NCBI GenBank assembly: GCA_029213165.1
Contig: JARGNO010000010.1
Location: 55,619 to 91,784 of the forward strand
Direction: 5' to 3'
Origin: Minwuia sp.
GTDB lineage: Bacteria; Pseudomonadota; Alphaproteobacteria; Minwuiales; Minwuiaceae
Length of the DNA: 36,166 nt
Of this stretch, positions 17,488 through 26,877 are shown piece after piece (position 1 is the stretch's first letter; each line of letters opens with the position of its first letter). The translations under genes were made by a program, and so were the position numbers. The notes under the pieces are model-generated. The model did no database searches, was not told the DNA's origin, and was given only the letters and a program-made list of their open reading frames with translations.

Positions 17488-18306
17488 ATGACAGCGATAC
17501 GGAACCTTGCCATGGATCATCTCGACCGCCTGGAAAGCCAGAGCGTGTATATCTTCAGGGAGGCGTTCAACCGTCTCGGCCGCGTCGGCATGCTCTGGTC
17601 GCTGGGCAAGGACTCCAACGTGATGATCTGGCTGGCGCGCAAGGCCTTCCACGGTCATGTGCCGTTCCCCGTGATGCATGTCGATACGGAGAAGAAGTTC
17701 CCGGAGATGTACGAATTCCGGGACCGCTACATCAAGGAATGGAACCTGAACTTCCTCAGCGGCAAGTGCCCGCCGATCGAAGAGATGGACCCCAGCCTGC
17801 CGCCCGCCGCCCGCTCCGCCGCCCGCAAGACCGAGGGGCTGAAGAATTTCCTGGCCACCAATCCCTTTGACGGCATCTTTGCCGGAATCCGCCGCGACGA
17901 ACAGGCGACCCGCGCCAAGGAGCGCGTGTTCAGCCCGCGCGGGGCCACCGGCGCCTGGAACTTCCGCGACCAGCCGCCCGAGTTCTGGGACCAGTTCAAC
18001 ACCGACTTCCCTCCGGGCACCCATGTGCGCATCCACCCGCTGCTGCACTGGACCGAAATGGACATCTGGCTCTACACGCAGCGTGAGAACATTCCCGTCA
18101 TCGACCTGTATTTCGCCAGGAACGGCAAACGCTATCGCTCGCTGGGGGACAAGGACATCACCAATCCGGTGGACTCCAACGCCGAGACGCTGGACGAGAT
18201 CATCGAGGAACTGCGGACCACCAGGGTCTCCGAACGGTCCGGCCGGGCCATGGATCATGAGGCCGAGGACGCGTTCGAGCGTCTGCGCGCCGACGGCTAC
18301 ATGTAA
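17488..18306 (+). CDS. cysD: Sulfate adenylyltransferase subunit 2
   Basis: A 272-residue small subunit of ATP sulfurylase, which makes adenosine 5'-phosphosulfate (APS) from sulfate and ATP. The ATP-pyrophosphatase loop is SLGKDS (38-43). Family signatures HVDTEKKFPEMYEFRD (64-79), GIRRDEQATRAKER and the closing RSGRAMDHEAEDAFERL are present. Ser-Leu-Gly in the loop replaces the more common Ser-Gly/Ile-Gly. An alternative start at Met9 (17512) would give the usual MDHLDRLE beginning; ATG 17488 has CCCCGG-type weak upstream sequence. It is followed 12 bases later by cysN-cysC. Confidence 0.93.
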   Translation: MTAIRNLAMDHLDRLESQSVYIFREAFNRLGRVGMLWSLGKDSNVMIWLARKAFHGHVPFPVMHVDTEKKFPEMYEFRDRYIKEWNLNFLSGKCPPIEEMDPSLPPAARSAARKTEGLKNFLATNPFDGIFAGIRRDEQATRAKERVFSPRGATGAWNFRDQPPEFWDQFNTDFPPGTHVRIHPLLHWTEMDIWLYTQRENIPVIDLYFARNGKRYRSLGDKDITNPVDSNAETLDEIIEELRTTRVSERSGRAMDHEAEDAFERLRADGYM

Positions 18307-18318
18307 GGGGTCCGGACC

Positions 18319-20181
18319 ATGAGCAACCATCGCGAATCCCTGAAGACCGTCTTCGTCGGCCATGTGGACCACGGCAAGTCCACGCTGGTCGGGCGGCTGT
18401 TCCATGACACCGACTCGCTGCCCGATGGCCGGGTCGAGGAAATCCGCAAGATGTGCGAACGGCGCGGCATGCCGTTCGAATATGCCTTCCTGATGGATGC
18501 GCTGCAGGCGGAGCGCGATCAGGGCATCACCATCGACACCTCGCAGATCTGGTTCAAGACGGCCAAGCGCGACTACGTCATCATCGACGCGCCGGGCCAC
18601 AAGGAATTCCTGAAGAACATGATCACCGGCGCGGCAGCAGCGGATGCGGCCATCCTGGTGATCGACGCCAACGAGGGCGTGCAGGAACAGTCCCGTCGCC
18701 ATGGCTACCTGCTGCATCTGATGGGCATCGGCCAGGTCACGGTCTGCGTCAACAAGATGGATCTGGTGGACTATTCCCAGGCCAGGTTCGAGGCCATCGA
18801 GGAAGAGTTCCGCGCCTATCTGACCAGCATCGGCGTGACCCCCAACCACGTCATTCCGGTTTCAGGACGTGAAGGTGACCTGATCACCGGCCCGTCGAAG
18901 CGGATGCCCTGGTACCTCGGCCCCAGCATCACGGAGGCGCTGGACGGGTTCCGCGTGCCACTGCCGGCCACCGACCAGCCGCTGCGGTTTCCGGTGCAGG
19001 ATGTCTACAAGTTCGATGAACGCCGCATCATTGCCGGGCGGATCGAGAGCGGCACCATCCGGGTTGGCGACACGCTGCTGTTCTCTCCCATCAACAAGAC
19101 GGCGAAGGTCCGCACCATCGAGGCCTGGAACGTCGATCAGCTGCCCATGAAGGCCTCCGCCGGGCAGTCGGTGGGCATCACGCTGGACGAGCAGCTGTTC
19201 ATCGAGCGTGGCCATATCGCCAGTCACGAGAACCAGCCGCCGGTCGAGACGGATGTCTTCCGCGCCCATGTCTTCTGGCTGGGCAACGACGCACTGGTGC
19301 CGGGCAAGACCTACAAGATGAAGCTGGCGAACGCGGAGGCACGGGTGACCGTGCAGTCCATCGACCGGGTCATCGACACAGGTGACCTCAGCCATGTGCA
19401 GTCCGACCGGGTGGAGCGCAATGCGGTGGCGGAAGTCACCATCCGCTCGCGCCAGATGCTGGCGCTGGATGAGTTCCGCCACAACCAGAAGACCGGCCGC
19501 TTCGTGCTGGTGGACGGTTTCGACATTGCCGGTGGCGGCATCATCTCCATGGAGGGCTATGCCGATCAGCGCAGCCTGATCACCGTCCGGGCCACCAATG
19601 TGACCAAGGTCGAGGCCGCGATCGGGTCGGAGGAACGCCACAAGCGCAATGGCCACAAGGGCGGTGTGCTCTGGTTCACCGGCCTGTCGGGCGCGGGCAA
19701 GTCGACCATTGCGGTGGCGACGGAACGGCGGCTGTTCGACAAGGGCTACCAGGTCTATGTGCTGGATGGCGACAACGTGCGTTTCGGCCTGAATGCCGAC
19801 CTGGGGTTCAGTCCGGAGGATCGCGCGGAGAACATCCGACGCGTCGGTGAGGTCGCGGCCCTGATGGCCAAGGCCGGCTTCATCGTCGTCACCGCCTTCA
19901 TCTCCCCCTACCGTTCCGACCGGGACCGGGCGCGGGCAGCGGCGGGCGCGGATTTCCACGAGATCCACATCGATGCGGACGTGGCGACCTGCGAAAGCCG
20001 GGACCCGAAGGGCCTGTACAAGAAGGCACGTGCGGGCGAGATCAAGGATTTCACCGGCATCTCCGCCCCCTATGAGGCTCCGGATGCGGCTGAACTGACC
20101 GTGGACACGTCAGACCTGTCAGTCGACGACAGCGTCGCCCGCGTCTCCGCCTACGTCGACCGCACCTTCACCCAGACCTGA
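18319..20181 (+). CDS. cysNC: Bifunctional sulfate adenylyltransferase subunit 1 / APS kinase (CysN-CysC fusion)
   Basis: A 620-residue fusion. Residues 1-430 form CysN, an elongation-factor-like GTPase that drives CysD: G1 GHVDHGKS (14-21), DAPGH (90-94) and NKMD (145-148). Residues 445-620 form CysC, which phosphorylates APS to PAPS: P-loop GLSGAGKST (455-463), [10 protein letters not shown], and FISPYRSDR. The layout equals NodQ of rhizobia. Start ATG 18319, 12 bases after cysD with AAGGGG upstream. The pair yields PAPS for either sulfate reduction or sulfotransfer; no reductase or sulfotransferase is seen in the window. Confidence 0.95.
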   Translation: MSNHRESLKTVFVGHVDHGKSTLVGRLFHDTDSLPDGRVEEIRKMCERRGMPFEYAFLMDALQAERDQGITIDTSQIWFKTAKRDYVIIDAPGHKEFLKNMITGAAAADAAILVIDANEGVQEQSRRHGYLLHLMGIGQVTVCVNKMDLVDYSQARFEAIEEEFRAYLTSIGVTPNHVIPVSGREGDLITGPSKRMPWYLGPSITEALDGFRVPLPATDQPLRFPVQDVYKFDERRIIAGRIESGTIRVGDTLLFSPINKTAKVRTIEAWNVDQLPMKASAGQSVGITLDEQLFIERGHIASHENQPPVETDVFRAHVFWLGNDALVPGKTYKMKLANAEARVTVQSIDRVIDTGDLSHVQSDRVERNAVAEVTIRSRQMLALDEFRHNQKTGRFVLVDGFDIAGGGIISMEGYADQRSLITVRATNVTKVEAAIGSEERHKRNGHKGGVLWFTGLSGAGKSTIAVATERRLFDKGYQVYVLDGDNVRFGLNADLGFSPEDRAENIRRVGEVAALMAKAGFIVVTAFISPYRSDRDRARAAAGADFHEIHIDADVATCESRDPKGLYKKARAGEIKDFTGISAPYEAPDAAELTVDTSDLSVDDSVARVSAYVDRTFTQT

Positions 20182-20304
20182 GGGGAGGTCACACCGCCTG
20201 CCACCCGACTGCGGGATGGCAGCGAGAATCCACACGTCCCTCCGGCGCTCTCGGGTTCGACCCGGGCGCCCGGTCTCCCACGCCTGTGCGGAACTGCTGG
20301 GTAT

Positions 20305-20317
20305 CCGGGTCAAGCCC
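20305..20317 (-). repeat. Palindromic repeat copy 1 (inverted)
   Basis: CCGGGTCAAGCCC, the reverse complement of the core shared with copies at 20383-20401 and 36041-36057. In its own orientation it continues into a GATACCCA-like flank, comparable with ATCCA in the other copies. Confidence 0.65.
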
Positions 20318-20382
20318 GAGAGTGGCGGAGAGGGGGTGGAGATACCGGTGAACCAGTTGCCAACCTACCTCACAGACGTTGT

Positions 20383-20401
20383 GCCCGGGCTTGACCCGGG
20401 C
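20383..20401 (+). repeat. Palindromic repeat copy 2
   Basis: GCCCGGG-CTTGA-CCCGGGC, a perfect 7-bp stem with a 5-base loop, followed by ATCCATGG. This motif class is widespread between genes in alphaproteobacteria and resembles REP-type elements. Confidence 0.75.
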
Positions 20402-20559
20402 ATCCATGGCTCCGACGGGTCCCCCATGCTCGGGACGTGAAACGCATCCGGTACGCCTGTGCACCTGCTTTTGGCGTCTGGTGCCCAAGCCCTGCCCTTA
20501 CCCGACGACTTCCCCTCTGCCATGATTGCCCGATCAGTCGCCACGCCGGAGGGACCGCC

Positions 20560-21588
20560 ATGAAATTCTCGCTGATGTACAGCTTCGTGGTGGAGCCGGG
20601 CGGGCCGATGAGTCACCTGGAGACCTTCCGGGAGATGGACCGGCTGCTGCCGCTGGCGGAACAGCTCGGCTTTCATGCCTTCCACACCACCGAGCATCAT
20701 TTCCAGAACAATGGCTGGGCGCCGAACCCGCTGCTGGTGCTGGCCAAGGCGGCGGGCCTGACCACGCGGATGCGGCTCGCCACCAACATCATGGTGGTGA
20801 CGCTGTGCCAGCCGCTGCGGCTACTGGAGGATCTGCTGACCCTCGACAACCTCTCCGGCGGGCGGGTCACGCTGGGCACATCGCCGGGCTATGTCTCGGA
20901 GGAATTCTCCGCCTATGGCGTGACCTACGAGGACCGGTTCCGCCTGCATGAGGAGATCATCGACTTCCTGCAGCACGGCTGGGCCAATCCTTCGGACGTG
21001 GGCTTCGAAGGCAAGCTGTTCCAGGTTCCGCCCGTGGCCCTGATGCCGACGCCGGTGCAGCGGGAACTGCCGATCTGGTACGGCGTCTCCGGCCCGAAGC
21101 TGCTGGCCCGCGCCGCGCGCCGCCGGGTGCCTGTCACCGCCTCCCCGCGTCATGCGCTGGGGGAACTGGTGGAGCATTTCGCGCGCTATGAGCAGGTCGC
21201 GGCGGAAGTCGGCTACGTGCCGGAGGAACGCCCCGTGATCCGGGAGGCTTTCGTCGCCCCCACGACCGCCGAGGCCGAGCGGCTGGCCGGTCCGGCGCTG
21301 GAGCAGATGTTCAGCCTCTATGCGCGGAAGTCAGCGGAGGGCGAACGCGGCCTGCGCAACGACAATGGCGACCTGGTCACCGAAGCCTCCGCCGTGAAGT
21401 TCCAGAACTTCGCCTCCCGCTACATGGTCGGCGACCCGGAGGTGATGCGCCGCGACATCCAGGAACTGATCGACCGCCTGTCCCCCACCGAGATCGTGCT
21501 CCGCATGCAGCTCCCCGGCATCCCGACAGACGCCCTGGAACAGTCCCTCCGCCTGTTCGCGAAGGAAGTGATGCCAGCGTTCAGTTGA
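20560..21588 (+). CDS. LLM-class flavin-dependent oxidoreductase
   Basis: A 342-residue protein of the bacterial luciferase-like monooxygenase family, a TIM barrel that normally uses reduced FMN or F420. Visible signatures are MKFSLMYSF, FHTTEHHFQNNGW (about 42-54), RMRLATNIMV, LEDLLTLDNLSGGRVTLGTSPGY (barrel core) and GVSGPKLLARAARR. ATG 20560 is chosen because GGAGGGA stands 7 bases before it and the barrel begins at once; an in-frame ATG 41 codons upstream reads through the repeat-rich spacer. Substrate is unknown. It stands alone, with repeats upstream and an AT-rich island downstream. Confidence 0.9.
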   Translation: MKFSLMYSFVVEPGGPMSHLETFREMDRLLPLAEQLGFHAFHTTEHHFQNNGWAPNPLLVLAKAAGLTTRMRLATNIMVVTLCQPLRLLEDLLTLDNLSGGRVTLGTSPGYVSEEFSAYGVTYEDRFRLHEEIIDFLQHGWANPSDVGFEGKLFQVPPVALMPTPVQRELPIWYGVSGPKLLARAARRRVPVTASPRHALGELVEHFARYEQVAAEVGYVPEERPVIREAFVAPTTAEAERLAGPALEQMFSLYARKSAEGERGLRNDNGDLVTEASAVKFQNFASRYMVGDPEVMRRDIQELIDRLSPTEIVLRMQLPGIPTDALEQSLRLFAKEVMPAFS

Positions 21589-22266
21589 GGAGAAGAGGGC
21601 CTTCGCAGACGGCATCATGTGACTGTCTTTCGCCAAGTAGGTGAAAAAACCTTCCTAAATATCTTGATTCTATTGATTCGGATAGTCGTCATCAAAACGC
21701 AATACACTCCCGCTATAAGGCAGAGACTGAAGCAGCCAGCAATGGAGGATAGAATGCTTGCAATCATGCTTCTCTTTCGGTCTGCACTTGTTCACCACAA
21801 GGCAGATCGTCCTTCAGGGAGCAATCCCAATCCTATCGAAAAGCCTGAAGCTGACCACGTGTCTGCCATCCAAAGCCTGGATTGGCATACTGCGTTCTCC
21901 GAGTTCTCAACAGAGAACCACGATGAGGACCCACCGGTTGCGGTCAACGAGAACACGGAACCCCCCAGCCTTTGCCAGGGTGAGAAGGTGTCGCTTCGGA
22001 ACATGGCCGCTGTGATCAAGTGGTTCGATGGAAAACCGGCTGCATGATCAACCAGCCAACCAATCGGGAGACAACGCAGAAAAGTGCATTTGAGGGGAAT
22101 CAACAGGTCAACCGTTGGAAGGCCCAGACCTGTTTCTTTTGAGAATTTTCACGACGCGGCAGTCCGTTGGGCCTCCGCAGTTATCCTTGCCATACCGACC
22201 GGAATATTCCCCGGTCTGCAACCGCCAGGTTGAATGAGAGCGAAAAAGACGGCTGTCAGTATTCGC
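21589..22266. other. AT-richer island with at most one small gene
   Basis: Composition is visibly more AT-rich than the flanking genes. Apart from the doubtful 97-residue frame at 21754-22047 nothing recognisable was found. A TATAAG at 21715-21720 could be a -10 element for that frame, but no matching -35 was seen. Confidence 0.45.
21754..22047 (+). CDS. Small hypothetical protein, doubtful
   Basis: A 97-residue frame starting at ATG 21754, supported by GGAGG at 21744-21748 with 5-base spacing. The N-terminus (MLAIMLLFRSALVHHK) is hydrophobic but too short for a clear signal peptide. The middle is acidic and Pro/Asn/Glu-rich, the end basic (AAVIKWFDGKPAA). No family recognised. The frame is open 45 codons further upstream, where the extra sequence is hydrophobic. 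It could be an orphan gene or chance. Confidence 0.35.
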   Translation: MLAIMLLFRSALVHHKADRPSGSNPNPIEKPEADHVSAIQSLDWHTAFSEFSTENHDEDPPVAVNENTEPPSLCQGEKVSLRNMAAVIKWFDGKPAA

Positions 22267-23463
22267 TCAACCACCCGGCAGTTTCACCGCTCCAGTCTCG
22301 GCCAGCTCGGCAATCTCAGCCTCGCCATAGCCCAGCCCTGCGAGAATCTCCGCGCCCTGCTCGCCGATCTCCGGCGCGTGGGACAGGTCGGCGGGGGACT
22401 GGGGGGCGCCGGGGACGCGGACCAGGGGGCTTTCGCCGAATCCGGGCTGGTCGGTGACCGGAGCGGTATCGGTGGCCTGCACATGCGGGTGGGCCAGCCA
22501 GCCGGGCAGGTCCATCACCGGATCGCAGAGGATGTTGCGGGCCTTCAGGATCTCCAGCCACTCGGCGGAAGTCTTCTGCCGGAAGCGGGGCAGGAAACCG
22601 TCGCGGATCACGTCCAGATGCTGTCCCCGCTCGGCGAAGGTCTTCAGGCGCGGGTCGGCACCGATCTCCGGCAGGCCGATGGCATCACAGATGACCGGGA
22701 ATTCGGCATCGCGCACCAGGGTGACGGCGATCCAGCCGTCCGCCGTCTGGTAATTGCCGGCAGGCGGGTTGAAGGCCTTGGGCGTCTCCCCGGCAATCGC
22801 GGCCTCCAGCACCTTCGGTGCCAGCAGTGCGGCGGCACCGCCCATCAGGCTGATGTCCAGATGCCGCCCCGCGCCGCCATTGCGGCGGGCATAGATTGCG
22901 GTGGCCACGGCCTGGTAGGCGAACAGGCCGGTCAGCGTGTCGACGATGACCGCGCCGACCTTCACCGGGGTGCCGTCCGGCGCGGTGTTCAGGCTCATCA
23001 GGCCGGAGAAGGCCTGCGCCACGGTGTCGGTGCAGGCGCGCTCGCGATAGGGACCGGACTGACCGAAGCCGGAGATCGAGGCATAGAGCAGGCCGGGATT
23101 GAGGTCACGCATCGCGTCATAACCGACGCCCAGCCGGTCGGCGACACCGGGGCGAAAGCTCTCCAGCATCACGTCGGCCTCCGCCGCCAGCCTGTGCACG
23201 ATGGCCAGCCCGTCCGGGTGCTTCAGGTCCAGCGCGATGGAGCGCTTGCCGCGGCTGTAGTAGACGCTGTGGGCCGAGTGCTCCCCCTTGCGCACCCCTA
23301 TGGGCCGGATCCAGTCCCCGGCGAAGGGTTCCACCTTGACCACTTTCGCACCATAGAGCGCCAGCAGCATGCCGCAGTGCGGGGCCGCGACGCCCTGCGA
23401 AAGGTCCAGGACCTTCAGGCCCCGGAAAGGTGTGGCGTAGTCCGGCGTCTGGTCGGTGCTCAT
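22267..23463 (-). CDS. CaiB/BaiF family III CoA-transferase
   Basis: A 398-residue family III CoA-transferase that moves CoA between organic acids, with a catalytic Asp forming an anhydride intermediate. The N-terminus PFRGLKVLDLSQGVAAPHCG is typical, as are RGKRSIALDLKHPDG (71-85), ESFRPGVADRLGVGYD (101-116) and GFGQSGPYRERACTDTVAQA (132-151). Asp175 in VDTLTG is the probable catalytic residue by its position after this stretch. Start ATG 23463 with GGGGGGAG upstream. The frame continues upstream into the EamA gene only as a shadow. The actual acids are unknown. Confidence 0.92.
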   Translation of the reverse strand: MSTDQTPDYATPFRGLKVLDLSQGVAAPHCGMLLALYGAKVVKVEPFAGDWIRPIGVRKGEHSAHSVYYSRGKRSIALDLKHPDGLAIVHRLAAEADVMLESFRPGVADRLGVGYDAMRDLNPGLLYASISGFGQSGPYRERACTDTVAQAFSGLMSLNTAPDGTPVKVGAVIVDTLTGLFAYQAVATAIYARRNGGAGRHLDISLMGGAAALLAPKVLEAAIAGETPKAFNPPAGNYQTADGWIAVTLVRDAEFPVICDAIGLPEIGADPRLKTFAERGQHLDVIRDGFLPRFRQKTSAEWLEILKARNILCDPVMDLPGWLAHPHVQATDTAPVTDQPGFGESPLVRVPGAPQSPADLSHAPEIGEQGAEILAGLGYGEAEIAELAETGAVKLPGG

Positions 23464-23525
23464 GGCTTCTCCCCCCGCGTGGAATTCAATACTTGATGCA
23501 AACCGGCTTGTGCCTGCGCGCGCCC

Positions 23526-24431
23526 TCAGGCAGGACGCGCCGGATCCGGCTGTGTTGTCTCGACGGCACCCTTCACCTTGCGCTCCCGCCAGGCGATGTA
23601 GAAGCCGCCGAAGAAGATCAGGGCGCCGCCGATCCAGACCCAGAGGTCCAGCACCTGCGCGAACAGGAAATAGCCCAGCAAGGCGGAAAAGATCAGCTTG
23701 CCGAAATCGAACGGCAGCACGGCCGTGGCGTCGGCCAGGCGGAAGGCCTGGGTGAAACTGAGCTGGGCGATGGTGCCGACAATGCCGATGGCCACCAGCC
23801 ATGGCCATTGCTCCGGCGTCGGCCAGGTCCATACGAAGGCGGCGGCGATGCCGGAGATCGGCCCCATCATCAGCACCATGTAGAGCGCCACGGTGACGGC
23901 GGAATCGGTCGCCGTCAGGCGCTTGATGATGATCATGGCTACGCCCCAGATCATGGCGGAACAGAGGATGTAGATCGCGCCGCTGGGGATCTCCGCCACA
24001 CCGGGACGCAGGATGATCAGGGCACCGACGAAGCCGACGACAAGCGCTGCCGTGCGGTGGGCGCGGAACCGCTCCCCCAGGAACAGCACCGCCAGCACGG
24101 AGACGAACAGCGGCGCGGTGAAGGACAGGGCCTGCACCAGGCCCAGTGCGATGCCGGTGGTGATGCCATAGAAGAACAGCAGCATGGCGACCGAATTGAC
24201 CACCGCGCGCAGGCCATGCAACGGCAGTCGCTGGGTCCTGAACGGCGCCAGCCCGTGCCGCATCAGGATCGGCAACAGCGCGAAGAAACCGAAGACATTG
24301 CGGAAGAACGCGATCTCGAACCCGTGTATTCCGGTGGTGCCGAGATACTGGATCATCGCATGCATGACACTGAAGCCGAGTGTCGAGAGCACCATGAAAC
24401 CGGCACCGGCAAGGGTATTGGACTGGTTCAA
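23526..24431 (-). CDS. EamA/DMT-superfamily transporter
   Basis: A 301-residue inner-membrane protein with about ten hydrophobic helices in two EamA repeats (about 8-140 and 150-285), the layout of drug/metabolite transporters that export amino acids, metabolites or riboflavin-like compounds. Typical elements are GFEIAFFRNVFGFFALLP (36-53), LSFTAPLFVSVLAVLFLGE (100-118) and, in the second half, AVLPFDFGKLIFSALLGYFLF. The start is TTG 24431, with AGGA 8 bases before it; no ATG fits the conserved N-terminus. Substrate unknown. It is between the dioxygenase and CoA-transferase genes on the same strand. Confidence 0.9.
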   Translation of the reverse strand: MNQSNTLAGAGFMVLSTLGFSVMHAMIQYLGTTGIHGFEIAFFRNVFGFFALLPILMRHGLAPFRTQRLPLHGLRAVVNSVAMLLFFYGITTGIALGLVQALSFTAPLFVSVLAVLFLGERFRAHRTAALVVGFVGALIILRPGVAEIPSGAIYILCSAMIWGVAMIIIKRLTATDSAVTVALYMVLMMGPISGIAAAFVWTWPTPEQWPWLVAIGIVGTIAQLSFTQAFRLADATAVLPFDFGKLIFSALLGYFLFAQVLDLWVWIGGALIFFGGFYIAWRERKVKGAVETTQPDPARPA

Positions 24432-24558
24432 GCTGATTGTCCTGAAGGGGGAGGCAGTTCAGACAGATGTATTAGCCGCTATGGCCCCGGAGCAGAAGGG
24501 GGAACCACGCAGGGCTGTCCCCCGCCGACATCTGTGGATCAGCGCCGCGCCGGCCCGG

Positions 24559-25395
24559 TCATGCGGGGCGGTCACCGGCCAGGGTGATGCGATGCATGAT
24601 GCGGCGGTATCCGTGATAGTCGTTGACCGGATTGTGCTGGGCACAGCGGTTGTCCCAGAAGGCGATGGCCCCGGGCGACCAGACGAAACGGCAGGTGAAC
24701 TCGGGCCGGATCTGATGCTGAAACAGATAGTCCAGGATCGGCTTGCTCTCGGCCTCTGTCATGCCATCGAACCGCTCCGTGTGGGCGACATTGACGAACA
24801 GCGCCTTGCGACCGGTTTCAGGATGGGTACGGACGGCGGGGTGGTACGACAGGTAGTCCTTCCCCGCCTCCGCCGTGCCGCCGGATTTGATCCGGTCCTC
24901 CCGGGTCTTTGAAACATCCGCCTTGGCGGAACTGTGAATGGCCGTCAGCCCGTCCAGCAGGCCCTGGAATGTCGGGCTGAGCGCTTCGTAGGCCAGATAC
25001 TGGTTGGCGAACAGGGTATCGCCGCCCTGGGGCGGGATCTCGCGGGCCAGCAGCATGCTGCCCATCGGGGGTTCGTCCAGATAGACCGTGTCGGAATGCC
25101 AGATGCCGCCGAAATTGGTGGTTTCATTCTCCAGCTTCGCGACCTCGATGATCTGCGGGAAGTCATCCAGCCCCTTCACGAAGGGATATTCGACCGGCGT
25201 GCCGAATGCCTGGGCGAAGGCGAGGAAACGCGCAGGCTTGATCGGCTGGTCGCGCAGGAAGATCACCAGATGGTCCAGCAGGGCCTGCCGCAATGCCGCG
25301 ACGGTGTCCGGCTGGAGATCACGTGAGAGATCGACGCCGGAAACCTCCGCGCCGATGGCTCCGGCGACACGCCGGACCACGAGAGAGTCAGTCAT
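24559..25395 (-). CDS. TauD/TfdA family 2-oxoglutarate-dependent dioxygenase
   Basis: A 278-residue Fe(II)/2-oxoglutarate dioxygenase. The iron ligands are His100 and Asp102 (WHSDTVY) and His254 (WDNRCAQH); the 2-oxoglutarate Arg is probably in YRRIMHRI near residue 265-269. The N-terminus GAIGAEVSGVDLSRDL is typical of TauD/TfdA enzymes, which hydroxylate taurine, chlorophenoxyacetates, alkyl sulfates or carnitine-pathway compounds; this substrate cannot be told. ATG 25395 follows the TPR gene's stop by 4 bases with CAGGGAAA-like sequence just before, so the two are probably co-transcribed. Confidence 0.92.
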   Translation of the reverse strand: MTDSLVVRRVAGAIGAEVSGVDLSRDLQPDTVAALRQALLDHLVIFLRDQPIKPARFLAFAQAFGTPVEYPFVKGLDDFPQIIEVAKLENETTNFGGIWHSDTVYLDEPPMGSMLLAREIPPQGGDTLFANQYLAYEALSPTFQGLLDGLTAIHSSAKADVSKTREDRIKSGGTAEAGKDYLSYHPAVRTHPETGRKALFVNVAHTERFDGMTEAESKPILDYLFQHQIRPEFTCRFVWSPGAIAFWDNRCAQHNPVNDYHGYRRIMHRITLAGDRPA

Positions 25396-25399
25396 GAGT

Positions 25400-25960
25400 T
25401 CAGATTTCCCTGTCCTTCAGCGCCTTCGCGATCTCGTCGGCGCGCTGCCTGATTTCCGCCATGTGCGGGTTGATCAGCAGCGCCTCGCGAAAGGCCTGCA
25501 GCGCCGCCTCCGGCTGTTCGATCCGGTCATAGATCATGCCCAGCCCGGAAAGGGCGCCGAAATGGCGTGGTTCGAGATCCAGTACCTTCTGGATGTCCTC
25601 GATCGATCCGACGTAGTTCTTGCGGATGAAACGCAAGGTGGCCCGGCGGTTCCAGCCCTCCGCGAACTCGGGCGCCAGCTCGACCGCGGCATCCAGCTGT
25701 TCCTCTGCCTGGCCATAGAGCCCCATCTGCATCGCCTCGCGTGAATCCATCAGCAACAGATCGACCATCTGACTGCCGGATTCGAACCAGACCTCCCAGA
25801 TCCGGTTCTGTACCTGCAGCGCGGACTTGCCCTGTGCGGCCTGCAGATCGGCGAACAGGTTGTCCAGCACCGGATCACGCTGGTCCGCCCTTGCCCCCGG
25901 TCCCGGGAAGAGGCCGAACGCGACGATCAGACAGGTGAGCAGGCTCTGAATTCGGAACAT
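25400..25960 (-). CDS. Exported tetratricopeptide-repeat protein
   Basis: A 186-residue protein with an N-terminal signal peptide (hydrophobic LLTCLIVAFGLFPGPGARA, cleavage near A25) followed by at least three TPR units at about 77-177, seen in YGQAEEQLDAAVELAPEFAE, GSIEDIQKVLDLEPRHFGAL and PEAALQAFREALLINPHMAE. TPR units mediate protein-protein contacts; no partner is known. Probably periplasmic. Starts at ATG 25960 and lies 4 bases before the dioxygenase gene, though the two may simply share a transcript. Confidence 0.85.
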   Translation of the reverse strand: MFRIQSLLTCLIVAFGLFPGPGARADQRDPVLDNLFADLQAAQGKSALQVQNRIWEVWFESGSQMVDLLLMDSREAMQMGLYGQAEEQLDAAVELAPEFAEGWNRRATLRFIRKNYVGSIEDIQKVLDLEPRHFGALSGLGMIYDRIEQPEAALQAFREALLINPHMAEIRQRADEIAKALKDREI

Positions 25961-26088
25961 GAAGGCATTTTGCCACGATCCGTCCCGGATCAGAAGACCC
26001 GGTTGTTCAGGAGGGGGAGAGGGCAGGCCGGGGTCAACAAAGGAGTCTTCCGGAGAGGGCTGGCAGGGGCCCGCAGACGACTCCCGCC

Positions 26089-26877
26089 CTAGAACACCCA
26101 GTAGCCGCCGTCGATCAGGAAGCTCTGCGCGGTGTGGAAGCTGGAGGTCTCGCTCATCAGGTAGACGGCGACACCGCCGAAATCCTCCGGCTTGCCCCAG
26201 CGGCGCATCGGCATGCGCGGCATGACGTTGCCGTGGAAGCGCGGGTCGGCGAAGGATCCTTCGGTCATGTCGGTCTCGATCCAGCCGGGCAGGATCGAAT
26301 TTGCGGTTATGCCATAGCGTGCGAACTCGATGGCCATGGCGTTGGTCATGGAGATCAGGCCGCCCTTGGACGCCGCATAGTGCTCGTTGCGTGCCGGGCC
26401 GGAAATCGCGGCCAGCGATGCGGTGCCGACCAGGCGACCGAAGGGATCGCCGTTCTTGGCGCGCTCCACCATGTGGCGGGCGGCGGCGCGGAAGGTCAGG
26501 AAGGCACCGTCCAGGTTGACCGACATGACCTTGTGCCAGTCATCCAGCGTCATCTCGGTGAACGACGTGCCACGGGCGGACATGCCGGCATTGGCAAAGC
26601 AGCCGTCAACCCGGCCATGGGCCTCCAGCGTCTCGGCGAAGCGCTTGTCGACCTCTGCCTCGTTGCTGACATCGCAGAGGAAGGACGTATGGGTGCCGCC
26701 GGCACCGACTTCCTTCAGCCGCGCCAGGGCCTCTGCATTCTTCTCCGCGCTGCGGCCCCAGACACAGACATCGCCGCCCGCCATGGCGATGGCCTCGCCA
26801 AAGCCCAGGCCGATGCCGCCGTTGCCGCCGGTGATCAGGGCAACCTTGCCGCTGAGATCGAAGGGTGTGTAGGTCAT
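26089..26877 (-). CDS. SDR-family NAD(P)-dependent oxidoreductase
   Basis: A 262-residue classical short-chain dehydrogenase. The cofactor motif TGGNGGIG is at 16-23, the NAG motif (ANAG) at 95-98, and the catalytic residues are Ser154, Tyr167 and Lys171 (YAASK). The C-terminus with FLIDGGYWVF is family-typical. An Asp/Arg pair near residue 40 (WGRS) suggests NADP preference, by inference. ATG 26877 is preceded by GGGGAGGA. Substrate unknown. Divergent from pyrE. Confidence 0.93.
   Translation of the reverse strand: MTYTPFDLSGKVALITGGNGGIGLGFGEAIAMAGGDVCVWGRSAEKNAEALARLKEVGAGGTHTSFLCDVSNEAEVDKRFAETLEAHGRVDGCFANAGMSARGTSFTEMTLDDWHKVMSVNLDGAFLTFRAAARHMVERAKNGDPFGRLVGTASLAAISGPARNEHYAASKGGLISMTNAMAIEFARYGITANSILPGWIETDMTEGSFADPRFHGNVMPRMPMRRWGKPEDFGGVAVYLMSETSSFHTAQSFLIDGGYWVF

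Larger units (their letters stand above)
20182..20559. other. Intergenic region carrying two copies of a palindromic repeat
   Basis: No gene is supported between cysNC and the oxidoreductase. The stretch is occupied by two members of the GGGCTTGACCC repeat family (listed separately) and a short dyad CGGG-TTCGA-CCCG at 20252-20264. Confidence 0.6.

Noticed and set aside
20244-20280. tRNA 3' end resemblance (GGGTTCGACCC)
   Set aside because: No cloverleaf can be built; it belongs to the palindromic repeat cluster.
22234-23496. Plus-strand frame of 420 codons opposite the CoA-transferase
   Set aside because: Shadow of the minus-strand gene, which has the full family III signature.
23464-23832. 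N-terminal extension of the CoA-transferase frame
   Set aside because: Overlaps the EamA gene in another frame and lacks homology; ATG 23463 with a strong ribosome binding site fits.
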